From contig JASJAO010000001.1 in the NCBI GenBank assembly GCA_030066975.1, positions 310,001 to 374,000 of the forward strand: DNA of 64,000 nt, given 5' to 3'. Below are positions 8,107-16,643 of the stretch, piece by piece. The notes beneath the pieces were generated by a model. That model made no database searches. It was not told the DNA's origin and was given only the letters and a program-made list of their open reading frames with translations. Each line of letters opens with the position of its first letter. Position 1 is the stretch's first letter. The DNA is from Henriciella sp. (GTDB lineage: Bacteria > Pseudomonadota > Alphaproteobacteria > Caulobacterales > Hyphomonadaceae). Made by a program: the position numbers and the translations under genes.

Positions 8107-10161
8107 CTATGATGCCGTGCAGCTCGCTTCAAAACGAACAGCCACGAAGTGGGCTGGGTCACCATTGGAATAGTTCAGAGTGTAAACCGACTCTGATTGA
8201 GAGACGCAGCGGCCCATAGCTTCGGCTTCCCGCAGCAGATTGTCTCGAACGGTCATGGCCGGTGGGATACAGGCGTCGCCCAGCAGCTCACAGCGTTGTT
8301 CCGGGCTGCCCCGATCTTCCATATTGATCAGGTAGACAACCGGATAGGCTGATGCGTCCGTTGGCAGGACCATTGGCGTTTCGGGTGGGTGCAGGTTCTG
8401 TGTGCCAAATGACATGACATAGCTCGGCTCGGCATAGCCAACGGCCAGAATACGTTCCGGGCTCGCACGGCCATCTTCGCAGATCTCGCTCGGAACGCCG
8501 CAAACCTGCTGCAAGGCGAAGCGCGCGCTTTCTGTCGGCTGGGCCCAAAGCTGGGTTGGCAGAACATGGATCCGGGCATGCCAACCGAGAAACAGGCTGG
8601 TGAGGATCCCGAACACCGCCGTCAGACCGATGCGGCGGGCGACAAAGGTCACGGTCGAGGCAACAAATACCGCGATGCCGAGCCCCCAAAATCCAAGTGG
8701 GAAGTTCACATAAGCCGCCCATTGATCGATCACGGTCTCGGGCGCCACGGTTTTGAAATCGCCTGCCGCTTCGGTTTTGATCAGACGCGCGGCAAGTGGC
8801 GAACTGACGAAAATCAAGAGGACCCCGCCGAACAGATAGACCGCGAAACTGGCCCATTTCGATACGGGCAGCTTCAGCCCGTCCATCATCTTCAGTCCAA
8901 CCCAGCCGCAAAGCAGCGCATAGGCGGGGTAGGCCGGGAGGATGTAATGGCTGAGCCGAGTCGGCATCAGTTCGAAGAACAGGGTGGTGAGCACCGCCCA
9001 GGCGACCAGAAAGCGGAGGGCTTGAACTTCTTCGGAAACGGGCTCGGCACCTGCATTGGACCAGCGATTTTGCCATTCGGGCCGGGTGCTGAGCCACCAG
9101 AAACCGATGATGACGAGCCCGGCATAGGCTGACGGCGAACCATTGCCGAGCTCATCTGGCAGGACCCAGGTCGCAAAGGCGGTGAGCGCGCCAAGAGCCG
9201 CAAAAACAAACAGGGCGTCTGTGCCGCGCTTGATGGCGATATCGCTGCCGCCGCGCAGCGTTTTCCAGGCCAGTGTGGTACCGGGAATCAGCAGGAAGAC
9301 GGCCGGGAAGAACCAGACCGGAATATGGCTCAAGTGGTAAAGCGGCCAACCGGCATGCCCTTCCGAAGCTCCCACAAATTTGTCTTTTAGATCCTTGCCT
9401 ACCGCGCCTTGAAGAAAGGTTCCATCGGTCGCAAACTGGATCGCAATCAGCCAGGGCAGGAACATGGCCGCTGCGAGCGCCGGGCCGGGCCACCAGATCA
9501 AGGGGCGCCACCAGTCCCCGCCTCGCCCTTCGCCCGCTTTCGCCCAGACCCAGGCACCGAACCCGGCATAGGCTGCGACCATGGGCGTTACCGGGCCCTT
9601 GATCAGTAGGCCGCACCCCATGGCAAACCAGAATATCAGCGCCATGCGTTTAGGGTTCTTGGCCTCGCCCTTATAGAGGTAGGCGAGCGCGCCAACGCCC
9701 CAGGTTGTGAGGAAGATCAGCACACCATCTGTTTTCGACACATGCGCTTCACTGGTGACCAAAAGCGTCGCGCCGAACAGCGCCGCACCGAGAAACGCAG
9801 CGCGTCGTCCGACCAGAACCAGACCGCACCAGAAGGTGGCCAAAGTCGCGAGCGAGACACCAATCCAGCTCGGCACGCGATAGGTCCAGATTTCAAGCTT
9901 GTCCTCATCACCGAGCAGCAGGGTAGAGCCAGCCTGAAGCCAGTGGATGCCAGCCGGTTTCTTGTTCCGAAACTCATCCTGATAACGGATGATCAGATAG
10001 TCACCGGTTTCTATGTACTGCTTGGAGGCTTGAGCGAACCGGCTCTCGTCACGATCCAGCGCTGGCAGTTGAAACACGCCCGGCGCCCCAGCGGTGAAGG
10101 TTATCGCAAACAGTATGAACCAGGCTTTCCAGCCAGATGACAATCGCTCGAGCAGGGTCAT
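8107..10161 (-). CDS. GT39 membrane glycosyltransferase (ArnT/PMT-like)
   Basis: Polytopic inner-membrane glycosyltransferase of 684 residues. The N-terminal half has the family pattern of a short loop with acidic residues (LDRDESRFAQASKQ) after the first membrane helix. That loop is the DE-type catalytic region of GT-C enzymes that use lipid-linked sugars. A further ten or so hydrophobic segments follow, then a periplasmic C-terminal domain with several cysteines (residues about 560-680). Acceptors in the family include lipid A and proteins; which applies here is unknown. It is followed by the halogenase-like gene 65 bp downstream. Confidence 0.87.
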   Translation of the reverse strand: MTLLERLSSGWKAWFILFAITFTAGAPGVFQLPALDRDESRFAQASKQYIETGDYLIIRYQDEFRNKKPAGIHWLQAGSTLLLGDEDKLEIWTYRVPSWIGVSLATLATFWCGLVLVGRRAAFLGAALFGATLLVTSEAHVSKTDGVLIFLTTWGVGALAYLYKGEAKNPKRMALIFWFAMGCGLLIKGPVTPMVAAYAGFGAWVWAKAGEGRGGDWWRPLIWWPGPALAAAMFLPWLIAIQFATDGTFLQGAVGKDLKDKFVGASEGHAGWPLYHLSHIPVWFFPAVFLLIPGTTLAWKTLRGGSDIAIKRGTDALFVFAALGALTAFATWVLPDELGNGSPSAYAGLVIIGFWWLSTRPEWQNRWSNAGAEPVSEEVQALRFLVAWAVLTTLFFELMPTRLSHYILPAYPAYALLCGWVGLKMMDGLKLPVSKWASFAVYLFGGVLLIFVSSPLAARLIKTEAAGDFKTVAPETVIDQWAAYVNFPLGFWGLGIAVFVASTVTFVARRIGLTAVFGILTSLFLGWHARIHVLPTQLWAQPTESARFALQQVCGVPSEICEDGRASPERILAVGYAEPSYVMSFGTQNLHPPETPMVLPTDASAYPVVYLINMEDRGSPEQRCELLGDACIPPAMTVRDNLLREAEAMGRCVSQSESVYTLNYSNGDPAHFVAVRFEASCTAS

Positions 10162-10238
10162 GAAAACATTTCTATTCCGCCTGACGGGAGTTGAATAGCG
10201 CTACTAGGCAGCCTAGCGTCAATTGAAAAGCGGAATTG

Positions 10239-11600
10239 ATGGGAATTGGCATGAGCGCTTGGTTCAAAATGGATCTTTGGAAACGTGTGATGATCGGGCT
10301 TGTTCTCGGCCTCGCCGTTGGTCTGGGCATTCGACAGGGGCTGGATCCCGAAGCGGCTCGGCAGGCTGCGGGCTATTTCAAACCATTTGGCGATGCGTTC
10401 ATGAACCTGATCCGCATGCTGGTCGTACCGTTGATCTTCACCACGCTGGTTGCAGGTGTGCTGGCCATGGGCGACCCGAAGAAGCTTGGCAGTCTCGGTG
10501 GGCGCACCATCGGGATCTATATGGTCACCACGCTGTTTGCGGTCACGATCGGCTTGATTGTCGGGACAATCATACAGCCCGGGGCGAGCTATGACCTGTC
10601 GAATGTCTCAGCCGAAGATGTCGCTCGAACCATGGAACGCCTGGAGGCTGGCGGCGGCATGGAACAACGCACCGTCTTTGAACAGATTACCAATACGCTG
10701 CTCGCCATCATCCCCCCAAACCCTGTCGCTGCGATGGTTCAAGGTGATGTCCTCGCCATCATTTTCTTCGCAATCCTGTTCGGGGTCGGCGTGATGATGG
10801 CTGGGGAGAAAGGCCGGCCCGTCGCCGAGTTTTTTGAGAGTGCGTCTGAGGCCGTCTTGAAGCTGACGCTTCTGGTTATGGAAACCGCGCCTTTCGGTGT
10901 CTTTGCCCTCATGGCCTGGGTCATGGCTGATCAAGGACTGCAGGTCGTGTTCGCGATGGGCTGGATGACTTTGGCGCTGTATGTTGCCTGCCTCATCCAT
11001 ATTGCGATCACCCATGGGGGATTGCTGAAATTTATAGGGAATCTGCCGCTGCTGCCTTTCTTTCGCGGGGCAACCGATGCCCAAGCGGTCGCGTTTTCGA
11101 CCTCATCCAGCAATGCCACATTGCCAATGACCATCAGTGTCGCCGAGACCAATCTCGGCATCAAGAAAACGGTCGCCGGGTCCGTGCTGCCGCTCGGCGC
11201 GACCATCAATATGGATGGCACCGCCTTGTATCAGGGGCTGATTGCACTGTTTGCGGCCCAGGCGCTTGGCATTGAAATCAGCATTGGCATGTATGTCACG
11301 GTCGCCCTGATGGCGACGCTGGTCTCGATCGGCACGGCGGGCATCCCATCCGTCAGCTTGTTCCTTGCAACCACAACGCTCGGTGTGGTTGGCGCCACAC
11401 CGGATCAGATGGCGCTGATCCTGACCCCGCTTTTCGCCTTTGACCGGCTGCTCGACATGATGCGAACAGTGACCAACATAACAGGGGATCTGGCGGTCGC
11501 GTCTGTAGTAGCGAAGGCCGAAGGCGAGATTGACGAAGAGGTCTTCCGGGCGCGTGACAATCTCTCGGCGCACATTGATGATCGCGAGCCTGCGGTCTAG
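10239..11600 (+). CDS. Dicarboxylate/amino acid:cation symporter (DAACS family)
   Basis: Inner-membrane secondary transporter related to GltP/DctA, taking up C4-dicarboxylates or acidic amino acids with Na+ or H+. At 453 residues it has eight hydrophobic helices plus the two re-entrant loops. Hallmarks seen are the serine-rich loop SSSNATLPMT and NMDGTALYQ, which form the substrate and cation sites. Starts at 10239 or 10251 (MSAWFKMDL) are both possible. It is divergent from the GT39 gene, and its TAG stop lies inside the left arm of the 21-bp inverted repeat at 11597-11647. Confidence 0.93.
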   Translation: MGIGMSAWFKMDLWKRVMIGLVLGLAVGLGIRQGLDPEAARQAAGYFKPFGDAFMNLIRMLVVPLIFTTLVAGVLAMGDPKKLGSLGGRTIGIYMVTTLFAVTIGLIVGTIIQPGASYDLSNVSAEDVARTMERLEAGGGMEQRTVFEQITNTLLAIIPPNPVAAMVQGDVLAIIFFAILFGVGVMMAGEKGRPVAEFFESASEAVLKLTLLVMETAPFGVFALMAWVMADQGLQVVFAMGWMTLALYVACLIHIAITHGGLLKFIGNLPLLPFFRGATDAQAVAFSTSSSNATLPMTISVAETNLGIKKTVAGSVLPLGATINMDGTALYQGLIALFAAQALGIEISIGMYVTVALMATLVSIGTAGIPSVSLFLATTTLGVVGATPDQMALILTPLFAFDRLLDMMRTVTNITGDLAVASVVAKAEGEIDEEVFRARDNLSAHIDDREPAV

Positions 11601-11647
11601 AGCCCTTTCTTTCCAAATAGGATCTGTTTGGAAAGAAAGGGCTCTAG
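11597..11647. terminator. Perfect 21-bp inverted repeat, bidirectional terminator-like
   Basis: Arms 11597-11617 and 11627-11647 are fully complementary around a 9-nt loop, between two convergent genes. Neither side has a classic T run. The stop codons of both genes (TAG at 11598-11600 plus strand, CTA at 11644-11646 for the minus strand) are inside the arms. Confidence 0.65.
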
Positions 11648-12543
11648 GACTGCATGGCCTCGCGGACAATCTGTCCAACCAGTTGCGCCTCGGCGGCCCG
11701 CGGAGACCTCGACCGCCAAGCAATGCCGATTTGCCGGCCAATCAAGGGCCGATCGAACGCCCTCAGCTCAACATCAGTCCCTGCGGTCACACCGCCATCA
11801 ACCGCAATTCTGGGCAGGAGTGAGATGCCCAAGCCGCCCGCGACCATGTGGACAAGCGTCGGCAAACTGGTCGCGGTGACATCCGCACCGGCGCGTCGAT
11901 CAGGCAGGCGGCATACCGACACCGCATGATCACGCAGGCAGTGCCCGTCTTCGAGCAACAGAACGTCTTCATCGCCGAGATCCTGCGACACAAGCTTGGG
12001 CTTGCGCATCAGGTCATGATCGGGCGGCACGACCAGCAGGAACTCGTCATCAAACAAGTCCTGTGTCTCAATTCCCACCGCTTCCCAGGGCAGAGCGATC
12101 AAAGCCGCATCAAGCTGGCGTGCCCGGAGACTGTCCAGCAAGCGGTCGGTCTGGTCCTCTCGCAGGTAAAGCTTCAGATCGGGATGTGCATCGCGGATCG
12201 CCGCCAGGGTTTTCGGCAACAGAAACGGCGCAATCGTGGGTATCGCCCCAAGCCGAAACGGACCGGCCAAAGGCGCCCCGGCCTGACGGGCGGCGGAGAC
12301 AAGGTCTGCGCTGTCGGCGAGAATGCGCCGCGCACGGTCAACGGTTGCAACGCCCGGATGGGTCAACGACGCCCCGCGTGCCTCTCGCTCAATCAACTGA
12401 ACTCCCAGCAGGGATTCAATCTCCTTGATGGCGGAGGACAGGGTCGGCTGTGTGACATTGCATGCGTCGGCTGCGCGAGAGAATGAGCCGTGATCAGCGA
12501 CCGCACACAAGAATTCAAGCTGCCTGAGCGTTGGAAGATGCAT
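11644..12543 (-). CDS. oxyR: LysR-family hydrogen peroxide sensor, OxyR-type
   Basis: Transcription factor of 299 residues. The N-terminal winged helix-turn-helix spans roughly residues 1-60 (LRQLEFLCAVADHGSFSRAA, then TQPTLSSAIKEIE). The C-terminal effector domain has DGHCLRDHAVSVC, in which Cys202 and Cys211 are nine residues apart. This is the same spacing and context as Cys199 and Cys208 of E. coli OxyR, which form the peroxide-sensing disulfide. It should activate peroxide defence genes; no catalase or ahpC is adjacent. It is divergent from the GNAT gene and convergent with the symporter. Confidence 0.88.
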   Translation of the reverse strand: MHLPTLRQLEFLCAVADHGSFSRAADACNVTQPTLSSAIKEIESLLGVQLIEREARGASLTHPGVATVDRARRILADSADLVSAARQAGAPLAGPFRLGAIPTIAPFLLPKTLAAIRDAHPDLKLYLREDQTDRLLDSLRARQLDAALIALPWEAVGIETQDLFDDEFLLVVPPDHDLMRKPKLVSQDLGDEDVLLLEDGHCLRDHAVSVCRLPDRRAGADVTATSLPTLVHMVAGGLGISLLPRIAVDGGVTAGTDVELRAFDRPLIGRQIGIAWRSRSPRAAEAQLVGQIVREAMQS

Positions 12544-12668
12544 AGGCCGTATCTATGGCAAGCCACCGAAACATCAATTCTCCATCTGGCACCAAGACCC
12601 GTACACTGCTTCCTATTGTGACCCAGATTGCGCTTGCCTCACCCGAAACTTGGGTCAATGTAGGTCAC

Positions 12669-13259
12669 ATGGAACTGAACGAGCCGGGCCTGGAAAACAG
12701 CCGCGTCAAGCTGGAACGCTTTGGAGAGACGCATCGCGAACCGCTGCGCGAGACCACTGCGGTGGAGTATATGTGGCAATCCATGCCCGCAATTCAGCGG
12801 GGTGCCGGGTTCGATGCATATTTCGACCATGCCTTACGCCAGACTGAATGCGGAGAGATGGTTGCGTTCGCCATCCTCGATCCGACTGATCATGACAGGT
12901 TTGTTGGGGTGACCGCCTTTCTGGAGCCTCGTCGCATCCATCGCCGTGTAAAACTGGGTTATACTTGGATTGCGCCGCATCTGCGCGGCAAAGGGGTCTA
13001 TGCGGCGGTACAATCGCTGCTCATTCAGCGCGCGCTGGACTGGGGCGCACGCCGCCTCTCCTGGCATATTGAGGCCTCGAATGAGCGTGCCGTTCGGGCG
13101 ATTGAGGCGCTGGGGGCCGTCAAGGAAGGCGTACTGCGCCAGAGGCTACGTTACAGCGACGGCGAGTGGGCCGACATTGTGGTCCTGTCCATGTTGCGGG
13201 AAGAAGCCAAGGAGGCCGTTCGAAACCTCAACGCACGACTGGCCGAACTCGACGCTTGA
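12669..13259 (+). CDS. GNAT family N-acetyltransferase (RimJ/RimL-like)
   Basis: Acetyl-CoA-dependent acetyltransferase of 196 residues. The RimJ/L-like pattern is seen in LGYTWIAPHLRGKGVYAAVQSLLI, where RGKGVY supplies the acetyl-CoA pyrophosphate loop, and in the later WHIEASNERAVRAIEALGAVKEG segment. The target (a ribosomal protein, small molecule or antibiotic) cannot be told. The frame is open back to 12555, but the ATG at 12669 starts the recognisable domain (MELNEPGLENSRVKLERF). It is divergent from oxyR. Confidence 0.85.
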   Translation: MELNEPGLENSRVKLERFGETHREPLRETTAVEYMWQSMPAIQRGAGFDAYFDHALRQTECGEMVAFAILDPTDHDRFVGVTAFLEPRRIHRRVKLGYTWIAPHLRGKGVYAAVQSLLIQRALDWGARRLSWHIEASNERAVRAIEALGAVKEGVLRQRLRYSDGEWADIVVLSMLREEAKEAVRNLNARLAELDA

Positions 13260-13318
13260 TTCTCACCGCTGAACATGCTTTAGCGCCCGAATATTCAGCG
13301 CAATCGTAACAGCGCACG

Positions 13319-13393
13319 TTGACCAGCTCATGAAGCTGGCGATGTCCCCCACTCGGCGAAGGCTCGCTCAGTGGGGCGCTTTTGCTTTGTTCT
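13319..13393 (+). terminator. Tandem hairpins ending in a terminator
   Basis: Two hairpins lie between the GNAT gene and ffh. The first pairs CCAGCT with AGCTGG (about 13323-13339). The second pairs CCCCACT (13347-13353) with AGTGGGG (13370-13376), has an inner GCGA/TCGC stem, and is followed by CGCTTTTGCTTT. It is likely the GNAT terminator, though two adjacent stems could also be a short regulatory RNA. Confidence 0.6.
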
Positions 13394-13449
13394 GAGACCT
13401 GGAATGCTTATCTTTTCATCATGGAAAGATCAGCAAATGGAGCGACGCG

Positions 13450-14916
13450 ATGTTTGACGCGCTGACAGACCGCCTCGGCGGGGTATTTGACGGACTTCTC
13501 GGGCGCGGTGCGCTGACCGAGAAAGAGGTCACGGCTGCGCTGCGCGAAATCCGAGTGGCCCTGTTGGAAGCCGATGTCGCGCTTCCGGTGGTGAAAGACT
13601 TCATCGCCTCGATCAAAGATAAAGCGGTCGGCGAGGACGTCATCCGCTCGGTGAAACCGGGCCAGCAAGTGGTCAAGATTGTCCATGATGGGCTGGTCGA
13701 CCTGCTCGGCGGAGAAGACGCCGATACGGGCCTGCGCGTCGACAGCCCACCTGCCGTGGTGATGATGGCGGGCCTGCAAGGCTCGGGTAAGACCACCACG
13801 ACGGCGAAGATCGCGGCGCGCCTCGCCAAACGCGACAAGAAGAAAGTCCTGCTCGCCTCGCTCGACACGCGCCGCCCAGCGGCGATGGAGCAGCTCGCCA
13901 TTCTGGCTACCCAAGTCGGTGAAGGCGTGTCCTCCCTGCCGATCATCAAGGATCAGAGCCCGGCAGAGATCGCCCGGCGCGCGCTGCAGGCCGCCAAGCT
14001 GGGCGGTTATGATGTCGTCTTCCTTGATACGGCAGGGCGGACCTCGATTGACGAGCAGATGATGGCTGAGGCGAGTGAGATCGCCAGGATCGCGATACCG
14101 AATGAAACCTTGCTGGTGGCAGACTCACTGACCGGTCAGGACGCGGTAGAGACGGCGCGGCGCTTCCATGAGCGTTTGCCGCTGACAGGTCTGGTTCTAA
14201 CCCGGATGGACGGCGACGGGCGCGGCGGTGCAGCGCTCTCTATGCGGGCCGTGACCGGTCTGCCGATCAAGTTCCTCGGCACAGGTGAAAAGCTCGACGG
14301 GCTGGATGCCTTTGATGCCAAACGCCTCGCAGGCCGGATCCTCGGTCAGGGCGACATTGTCTCTCTGGTGGAGAAGGCAGGTGATCAGCTGGATGCTGAA
14401 AAAGCCGAGAAGATGGCCAAGAAAATGGCCAAAGGTCAGTTCGACCTGGATGATCTGGCTCAGCAGCTGCAGCAGATGCAGAAAATGGGCGGGCTTGGCG
14501 GCATTATGGGCATGTTGCCGGGCGCCAAGAAGGCGAAACAGGCGCTCGATGCCTCAGGGATGGACGACAAGGTCATCGCGCGTCAGGCCGCAATCATCTC
14601 CTCCATGACCAAGAAGGAACGCGCGAAACCCGCCCTGCTCAATGCGTCCCGCCGCAAGCGGATTGCTGCCGGTGCCGGGGTTACTGTGCAGGACGTCAAC
14701 CGCGTCCTGAAAATGCACAAGCAGATGGCCGGCATGATGAAGAAGCTCGGCAAGGGCGGCATGAAAGGCATGATGGGCGCGATGAGCCAGATGGGCGTCA
14801 GCCCGCAGGACATTGCCAAAATGGGCAAAGGCGCAGCGATGCCAGGTGGCGGCCTGCCAGGTCTCGGCGGCGGTGCACCGGGCGGTCTTCCTGGACTGGG
14901 GGGGCCGAAGAAGTGA
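13450..14916 (+). CDS. ffh: Signal recognition particle protein Ffh
   Basis: SRP54 GTPase that binds signal sequences of nascent inner-membrane proteins and delivers ribosomes to FtsY. Its 488 residues hold the N domain (1-85) and G domain with GLQGSGKTTTTAKIA, DTAGRTSIDE and TRMDGDGRGG. A methionine-rich M domain (about 300-440) follows, and a flexible Gly/Met-rich tail ends in GLPGLGG repeats. It starts the ffh, small gene, chorismate mutase, rpsP operon. Its stop overlaps the GTG of the next gene. Confidence 0.97.
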   Translation: MFDALTDRLGGVFDGLLGRGALTEKEVTAALREIRVALLEADVALPVVKDFIASIKDKAVGEDVIRSVKPGQQVVKIVHDGLVDLLGGEDADTGLRVDSPPAVVMMAGLQGSGKTTTTAKIAARLAKRDKKKVLLASLDTRRPAAMEQLAILATQVGEGVSSLPIIKDQSPAEIARRALQAAKLGGYDVVFLDTAGRTSIDEQMMAEASEIARIAIPNETLLVADSLTGQDAVETARRFHERLPLTGLVLTRMDGDGRGGAALSMRAVTGLPIKFLGTGEKLDGLDAFDAKRLAGRILGQGDIVSLVEKAGDQLDAEKAEKMAKKMAKGQFDLDDLAQQLQQMQKMGGLGGIMGMLPGAKKAKQALDASGMDDKVIARQAAIISSMTKKERAKPALLNASRRKRIAAGAGVTVQDVNRVLKMHKQMAGMMKKLGKGGMKGMMGAMSQMGVSPQDIAKMGKGAAMPGGGLPGLGGGAPGGLPGLGGPKK

Positions 14917-15209
14917 CCACACAGTCTTCTAAAACGCGCGGCACTTTCGCTTATGTTCACACAACTGAACATGGAACTGTACTCATCAGCGAAAACGTCG
15001 ACCGCTGGTGGCAGATCTATTTCGAGGAACGCTGGTCTGGCGATCATGAAGTGGAATTGCTTGGCACCTATCCATCCGTAGGAAGCGCCATTGAGGCGGC
15101 AAGGAGTGGCTTGGTGGACACTCCAGAAATCGGTGTCGATTTAAAGGATATGGACCTGCCAGAAGATCCAAATCAGTGGTTACAACATCGGAACCGTCTG
15201 CCCGCATGA
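14913..15209 (+). CDS. Hypothetical protein in ffh operon
   Basis: A 98-residue protein I do not recognise. It has no signal or membrane segment. It is acidic, with an aromatic core WWQIYFEERW and an alpha helix SVGSAIEAARSGLV. It starts with a GTG that overlaps the ffh stop (GTGA) and ends overlapping the chorismate mutase ATG (ATGA), so it is probably translated by coupling with both neighbours. Its position in a tight operon supports it as a real gene despite the lack of a family. Confidence 0.72.
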   Translation: MTTQSSKTRGTFAYVHTTEHGTVLISENVDRWWQIYFEERWSGDHEVELLGTYPSVGSAIEAARSGLVDTPEIGVDLKDMDLPEDPNQWLQHRNRLPA

Positions 15210-15520
15210 CCTCCCCCATCGACCAACTCGAACAGTATCGCGAAAGCATCGACAATCTCGATGCAATTCTGCTGCACACGCTGGCGGAGCGATTCAAAGT
15301 CACCCAGGCTGTCGGTAAGCTGAAGGCCGAGCATGATATGCCGCCGGCCGACAAGACGCGCGAAGCCCAACAGATTGCGCGGCTACGCTCGCTTGCAGCA
15401 ACCAGCGGGCTAGACCCGTTCTTTGCCGAAAAATTTCTGAATTTCATCGTGGCGGAAGTGATCCGCCATCACGAAAAAATCCGCGGGCAAGCCCCGCACC
15501 CCGAGACGCCGAACACCTAG
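15206..15520 (+). CDS. Chorismate mutase (AroQ type)
   Basis: Converts chorismate to prephenate on the way to phenylalanine and tyrosine. The 104 residues form the three-helix AroQ-alpha fold: an N-terminal helix IDQLEQYRESIDNLDAILL with the conserved Arg and Asp, then the AERFKVTQAVGKLKAE helix with the active-site Lys, and the C-terminal helix. I chose the ATG at 15206, which overlaps the previous stop (ATGA), over the GTG at 15176. A chorismate mutase between ffh and rpsP is a common alphaproteobacterial arrangement. Confidence 0.88.
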   Translation: MTSPIDQLEQYRESIDNLDAILLHTLAERFKVTQAVGKLKAEHDMPPADKTREAQQIARLRSLAATSGLDPFFAEKFLNFIVAEVIRHHEKIRGQAPHPETPNT

Positions 15521-15529
15521 GAGATAAAC

Positions 15530-16012
15530 ATGGCCCTCAAAATCAGACTCGCGCGAGGCGGGTCAAAAAAACGTCCTTTCTATTCAGTTGTTGTTGCCGA
15601 CAGCCGCATGCCGCGCGATGGCCGCTTTATTGAAAAGATCGGCACCTATGATCCACGCCTGCCTAAAGACAGTGAAGCCCGTGTCAAAGTCGACGCCGAG
15701 AAGGCCGCTGCCTGGATCAAGAAAGGCGCCAAGCCAACCGATCGTGTCGCACGCTTCCTGAGCCAGATGGAAGTTGACGGCAACCAGGTCTACGCTTGGA
15801 AAGCGGGCAACAACCCGCAAAAAGGTGAGCCGGGCGAGAAAGCCAAAGAGCGCATTGAAGAGAAGGCCGAGAAGGAAGCCGCCCGTAAGGAAGCTGAAAA
15901 AGAAGCCAAAGCTGCTGCTAAAGCTGCCAAGGAAGAAGCCAAGGCGGCGAAAGAGGCTGAGAAAGCCGCTGCTGAAGAGGCCCCGGCCGAAGAGGAAAAA
16001 TCCGAAGAGTAG
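15530..16012 (+). CDS. rpsP: 30S ribosomal protein S16 with long charged tail
   Basis: Small-subunit protein needed for 30S assembly. Residues 1-85 are the conserved S16 core ([20 protein letters not shown], then [14 protein letters not shown]). Residues about 86-160 form a low-complexity Lys/Glu/Ala tail that roughly doubles the usual 80-90 residue length; extended tails also occur in other Alphaproteobacteria. A strong ribosome-binding site (AGGAG) precedes the ATG. It ends the ffh operon, with a terminator just beyond the stop. Confidence 0.96.
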   Translation: MALKIRLARGGSKKRPFYSVVVADSRMPRDGRFIEKIGTYDPRLPKDSEARVKVDAEKAAAWIKKGAKPTDRVARFLSQMEVDGNQVYAWKAGNNPQKGEPGEKAKERIEEKAEKEAARKEAEKEAKAAAKAAKEEAKAAKEAEKAAAEEAPAEEEKSEE

Positions 16013-16038
16013 TTTCGGTTTTCTATCCGTTTCGAGAG

Positions 16039-16071
16039 GCCCGCGTTTACCCGACGCGGGCTTCCTTTTTT
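16039..16071 (+). terminator. rpsP terminator
   Basis: A perfect 7-bp GC stem (GCCCGCG at 16039-16045, CGCGGGC at 16055-16061) is followed by TTCCTTTTTT, 27 bp after the rpsP stop. It ends the ffh operon. Confidence 0.88.
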
Positions 16072-16127
16072 GGGCTTGTGCGGTCAAAAAACCATGAGCT
16101 AGCCTTGGATTTCGAATGCGAGGCACG

Positions 16128-16643
16128 ATGACAGACATCACACAGGTTGGTCCCGAATTTGCCCAACGGCTTGCCGACCTTTGGGCCACCACATTCAACC
16201 AAGCCTATTGCGATCTCCATACCGCTGAGAACATCGCAGCCTATTGTGCGACGAATTTCACAGTGGATAGGGCGGGCGCAACGCTGGCCGACCAAGACAC
16301 GGTCTGCAAGATCGCCGGTCCAACCGACGCACCGCTTGGATTTTATGTCCTCTGCTCAACGCCCTGCCCGATTCCGACGAAAGGTTCAGGCTTTGAGCTC
16401 AAACAGATTTATCTGCTGGAGGCTGCGTATGGCACCGGGCTGGGGCGTCGATTATTCGATGACGCGGTGGACACCGCCGGGGGTCTCGGAGCTGATCATG
16501 TGTGGCTAGGGGTTTCGGACCGCAATCCGCGGGCGCAGCGTTTCTATCAGAAGCTGGGGTTTGACAAAGCCGCGGCCGGGCCGGTGCTGGAAGTTGGGTC
16601 TGACCGGCTGCCCTCAAGCATCATGGTCCTGGCCGTAAGCTAG
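16128..16643 (+). CDS. GNAT family N-acetyltransferase
   Basis: Acetyltransferase of 171 residues. The central KQIYLLEAAYGTGLGRRLFDDAVD contains the acetyl-CoA binding loop (GTGLGRRL), and LGVSDRNPRAQRFYQKLGF is the typical final strand-helix of the GNAT fold. Target unknown. The ATG at 16128 follows GAGG; an in-frame ATG at 16116 is an alternative. Its stop shares the palindrome CTAG with the stop of the minus-strand gene below it, so the two genes converge with no spacer. Confidence 0.83.
   Translation: MTDITQVGPEFAQRLADLWATTFNQAYCDLHTAENIAAYCATNFTVDRAGATLADQDTVCKIAGPTDAPLGFYVLCSTPCPIPTKGSGFELKQIYLLEAAYGTGLGRRLFDDAVDTAGGLGADHVWLGVSDRNPRAQRFYQKLGFDKAAAGPVLEVGSDRLPSSIMVLAVS

Noticed and set aside
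12555-12668. Earlier start for the GNAT gene
   Set aside because: The N-terminal 38 codons have no match to the acetyltransferase fold and overlap the promoter region shared with oxyR.
13260-13449. SRP 4.5S RNA gene upstream of ffh
   Set aside because: The conserved SRP RNA loop with GGAAGG-type tetraloop context is not present; the hairpins look like a terminator.
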